Origin: CAYLRY01 sp964386535
GTDB lineage: Bacteria; Chloroflexota; Dehalococcoidia; Dehalococcoidales; UBA3254
Length of the DNA: 64,000 nucleotides
Direction of reading: 5' to 3'
Assembly: GCA_964386535.1 (NCBI GenBank)
Contig: CAYLRY010000006.1
Coordinates: forward strand, 1-64,000
Part shown: one piece after another, positions 63,106 to 64,000 of the stretch
How positions within the stretch are numbered: the first letter of the stretch is position 1
How the letters are laid out: every line of letters starts with the position of its first letter
Notes under the pieces: generated by a model
Told to the model about the DNA's origin: nothing
Databases searched by the model: none
The model's input: the letters and a program-made list of their open reading frames with translations, nothing else
Position numbers and translations under genes: made by a program

Positions 63106-63906
63106 ATGAATATTATTGTATGCGTGAAGCAGGTAAATGACCCTGAAGCCCCACCCAGCAGCTTCAAGATTGATACCGCGGCTAACAAAGTCATCCCACC
63201 TCCCGGTATGCCGCCTGTAATCAGCACTTTCGATGAGTATGCTGTTGAGGCAGCCTTAAGAATTAAGGAAAAAACGGGCGGTAAGGTAACTGCGATCAGC
63301 CTGGGTATAAACCTGCTGCGCGATGTGGTTAAGAAACCACTTTCAATGGGGGTAGACGACCTGGTATTACTGGAAGACCCTGTACTGGTAGATGGCGATA
63401 GCTGGTCTACAGCTTATGCTCTATCGCTGGCGATTAAAAAAATCGGACAATTTGATTTAATTCTTTGCGGAAGACAGTCAGCCGACTGGGATTCCGGGCA
63501 GGTAGGTTCTGGTATAGCTGAACTGTTGGGCATACCCAGCATCACCCTGGCCAGGAAAATAGAAATTATCTCCGGCAAAGCGCAGGTAGAAAGGGTCATC
63601 CCGGATGGATTTGAATTGGTTGAAACCAGTCTTCCCGCATTGATAACTCTCAGCAATGAGCATCCTGCACCGCGTTATCCGAATGTGAAAGGCATTATGA
63701 TGGCCAAGCGGAAAGAGCCGGTTATCTGGAAAGCAGCAGATATAGGTGCTGACCCTACCAAATCCGGGGCTGCTGGCCGAAAATCAAGATTGATCAAGCT
63801 TTACCAGCCGGTGCGTGAATCAAAATGTGAAATGGTGACAGCCGATACCCCTGAAGAAGCTGCAGTAAAGCTGGCCGTAAAATTAAGAGACGTCAAGGTA
63901 TTATAG
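63106..63906 (+). CDS. etfB: Electron transfer flavoprotein subunit beta
   Basis: A 266-residue ETF beta (FixA) subunit: MNIIVCVKQVNDPE at the start and the AMP/FAD site LILCGRQSADWDSGQVG. With the alpha subunit it carries electrons from acyl-CoA and other dehydrogenases. The thiolase and FAD oxidases elsewhere in the window suggest such donors. It is 19 bases before etfA. Confidence 0.95.
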   Translation: MNIIVCVKQVNDPEAPPSSFKIDTAANKVIPPPGMPPVISTFDEYAVEAALRIKEKTGGKVTAISLGINLLRDVVKKPLSMGVDDLVLLEDPVLVDGDSWSTAYALSLAIKKIGQFDLILCGRQSADWDSGQVGSGIAELLGIPSITLARKIEIISGKAQVERVIPDGFELVETSLPALITLSNEHPAPRYPNVKGIMMAKRKEPVIWKAADIGADPTKSGAAGRKSRLIKLYQPVRESKCEMVTADTPEEAAVKLAVKLRDVKVL

Positions 63907-63925
63907 AAGGAATTAGGAGAAAACA

Positions 63926-64000
63926 ATGGCTGATAGCAAAGGTATCCTGGTATTTTGTGAAATTACAGAAGGTAAATTAGCTCAAATTTCTACTGAATTG
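63926..64000 (+). CDS. etfA: Electron transfer flavoprotein subunit alpha, partial
   Basis: The first 25 codons (MADSKGILVFCEITEGKLAQ and on) are cut by the window end. AGGAGA stands 5 bases before the ATG. Position directly after etfB and the VFCEITEGKL start fit ETF alpha (FixB). Confidence 0.85.
   Translation, partial: MADSKGILVFCEITEGKLAQISTEL

Noticed and set aside
1..64000. CRISPR arrays, tRNA and rRNA genes, insertion sequences
   Set aside because: Reading the intergenic DNA I found no direct-repeat arrays, no TpsiC-loop patterns with matching stems, no rRNA-like stretches and no transposase ORFs. A covariance-model search would be the decisive check.

Overview
The window reads as a chromosomal segment of an anaerobic bacterium, most likely Chloroflexota of the class Dehalococcoidia. 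This is inferred from overall protein character and gene mix: a molybdopterin oxidoreductase with an FeS/GltD-like partner, ETF and thiolase, many small FeS and flavodoxin proteins, secreted dockerin and Ig proteins, and an acpS / yebC-ruvC-ruvA block. No rRNA or other decisive marker is present. Base composition is moderate. I see no rRNA, tRNA, CRISPR array, complete insertion sequence or prophage. Both ends are cut: the right end stops inside etfA, and the left end holds only a doubtful ORF.

Layout. 0.36-6.9 kb is a minus-strand housekeeping operon, nnrDE-coaX-coaBC-valS (metabolite repair, coenzyme A synthesis, valyl-tRNA synthetase), with a good promoter at its head. 7.1-11.35 kb carries a secreted matrixin-like metalloprotease with Ig domains and a dockerin, a frameshifted alpha/alpha-toroid gene, and a zinc-ribbon/cyclic-nucleotide-binding protein. 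11.4-16.2 kb is a signalling block: an unknown protein, a REC-PAS-histidine kinase, a single-domain response regulator, and a sensor kinase with a periplasmic solute-binding domain. 16.4-21.7 kb holds a methyltransferase, an HTH-ferredoxin protein, a flavodoxin, and an MBL / Mut7-C / FAD-oxidase operon.

21.9-28.0 kb is the energy-metabolism block: a thiolase, then a translationally coupled pair made of a molybdopterin oxidoreductase and a ferredoxin fused to a GltD-like FAD/NAD(P) oxidoreductase. 28.2-30.3 kb is a TetR-controlled ABC-2 exporter whose TetR gene lies beside a perfect 20-bp palindrome. uvrA and an MFS transporter follow. 35.3-40.1 kb is the most unusual stretch: two paralogous lipoproteins and a 953-residue secreted protein whose C-terminal domain carries a His...Cys dyad of the caspase-like (clan CD) type, resembling DUF6345. 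I regard this as the best candidate for an undescribed cell-surface system.

40.3-49.2 kb has a PhoB-type regulator, an SbcC/Rad50 ATPase without SbcD beside it, a flavodoxin-ferredoxin protein, and an IclR / FAD-oxidoreductase / solute-binding-lipoprotein group that looks like a small catabolic regulon. 49.5-53.5 kb has a small ORF with ftsA, then a minus-strand xerD / small membrane protein / pcm / nitroreductase group. 53.7-64 kb has uvrC, an ABC-2 exporter with a NEW3-type membrane protein, acpS, yebC-ruvC-ruvA, an M50 site-2 protease with CBS domains, and etfB-etfA.

Functionally, the redox genes (molybdoenzyme, FeS-GltD, ETF, thiolase, flavodoxins, FAD oxidoreductases) suggest anaerobic electron flow linked to oxidation of acyl or organic substrates. 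DNA repair is well represented (uvrA, uvrC, sbcC, ruvA, ruvC). Family names are judged by reading the sequences; no database search was run.
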